Part shown: positions 14,890-15,164 of the stretch, piece by piece
How the letters are laid out: every line of letters starts with the position of its first letter
Numbering within the stretch: the first letter of the stretch is position 1
Assembly (NCBI GenBank): GCA_024641445.1
Contig: JAHEDA010000034.1
Location: forward strand, 1-15,164
DNA length: 15,164 nt
Origin: Gammaproteobacteria bacterium
Lineage (GTDB): Bacteria; Pseudomonadota; Gammaproteobacteria; UBA6429; Thiohalophilaceae
Direction of reading: 5' to 3'
Translations under genes and position numbers: made by a program
Notes under the pieces: generated by a model
What the model was told of the DNA's origin: nothing
The model's input: the letters and a program-made list of their open reading frames with translations, nothing else
Database searches by the model: none

Positions 14890-15164
14890 TCAGGGTGCTT
14901 TTTGCTCAGGATGGGGGAATCCAGCGGCATATTGGGCAATCCACTCCCGCGCCGCCTCCTGGCTTGAGAGCTTGCGTCCTTCATTGTGCAGGACTTGTTT
15001 GCGATAGTGCTCGATATGACAAATCTGCTCCACCATGCGGGCCTGGTAGATATCCCCCGCCTGAGTGAATTTCAGCCCCACCAGATATTTGCCGAAGCGA
15101 TGGCGACACCACACCACTACCCCCTCGGTCTCAAAAGGGGGGGTCACCAGGGTAATTCGGATAC
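14890..15164 (-). CDS. PilZ-domain protein, N-terminus outside window
   Basis: The last 90 or so residues of a protein whose frame stays open to the right edge, so the start lies beyond it. The visible part has the end of a PilZ barrel: a strand ending in TPPF, then GVVVWCRHRFGKYLVGLKF, which matches the usual G-x-V-x-W ... GVxF strands. It is followed by a helical C-terminal extension with VEQICHIEHYRKQV and EAAREWIAQYA. That extension resembles a recurrent tail on certain gammaproteobacterial PilZ proteins. The c-di-GMP-binding RxxxR and DxSxxG motifs would be in the missing part and cannot be judged. It would be the second PilZ receptor in this window, just upstream of a diguanylate cyclase. 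Confidence 0.8.
   Translation of the reverse strand, partial: IRITLVTPPFETEGVVVWCRHRFGKYLVGLKFTQAGDIYQARMVEQICHIEHYRKQVLHNEGRKLSSQEAAREWIAQYAAGFPHPEQKAP

Noticed and set aside
1..15164. CRISPR arrays, tRNA or rRNA genes, insertion sequences, prophage or integron parts
   Set aside because: I saw no regularly spaced repeats, tRNA-like cloverleaf sequences, rRNA stretches, transposases, integrases or long terminal inverted repeats.

Overview
This window looks like a chromosomal stretch of a motile, Gram-negative gammaproteobacterium of moderate GC content. The evidence is tight gene packing with short operons on both strands, several cyclic-di-GMP proteins of gammaproteobacterial type, a flagellin-modifying enzyme, periplasmic cell-wall peptidases, and small conserved proteins of the kind seen in sulfur-oxidising and other free-living gammaproteobacteria. 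The genus cannot be fixed from the sequence alone. I see no rRNA, tRNA, CRISPR array, insertion sequence or prophage signal.

Layout. (1) 1-890: the N-terminal part of a zinc-ribbon protein on the minus strand, running off the left edge, and a divergent 96-residue protein of unknown function. (2) 965-4737, plus strand: a possible FliA (sigma-28) promoter and a compact operon encoding a membrane GGDEF-EAL protein, a YdcH-type DUF465 protein, a PilZ protein, and a thioredoxin-fold protein with a helical repeat-like C-terminus. (3) 4808-6129, minus strand: a degenerate response-regulator receiver followed by an HDOD protein. (4) 6203-6972, plus strand: a good sigma-70-type promoter and two small conserved proteins, the second rich in cysteine. 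(5) 6981-7391, minus strand: a MbcA/ParS-type antitoxin-like protein with no toxin partner. (6) 7519-7833, plus strand: a Rieske [2Fe-2S] protein. (7) 7841-11416, minus strand: an M15 carboxypeptidase, a Csd4-like M14 peptidoglycan carboxypeptidase and a FliB-type flagellin lysine methylase. (8) 11474-13388, plus strand: a small unknown protein and an unusual fusion of a helix-turn-helix, a coiled coil, a plant-type [2Fe-2S] ferredoxin and a ferredoxin-reductase-like module. (9) 13397-15164, minus strand: a PilZ protein (N-terminus outside the window), a 97-residue unknown, and a multi-pass membrane diguanylate cyclase.

How the genes fit together. The common theme is the motile-to-sessile decision and the cell envelope. 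Two c-di-GMP synthesis or turnover enzymes, two PilZ receptors, an HDOD protein and a pseudo-receiver suggest local c-di-GMP signalling. FliB and the Csd4/M15 pair suggest flagellar and cell-shape specialisation. A second theme is redox: the thioredoxin-fold protein coupled to PilZ, the Rieske protein, and the HTH-ferredoxin fusion.

The strongest candidate for an undescribed system is the HTH-ferredoxin-reductase fusion at 11901-13388. Its reductase half has lost the motifs for NAD(P)H binding, which points to a redox-sensing regulator rather than an enzyme.
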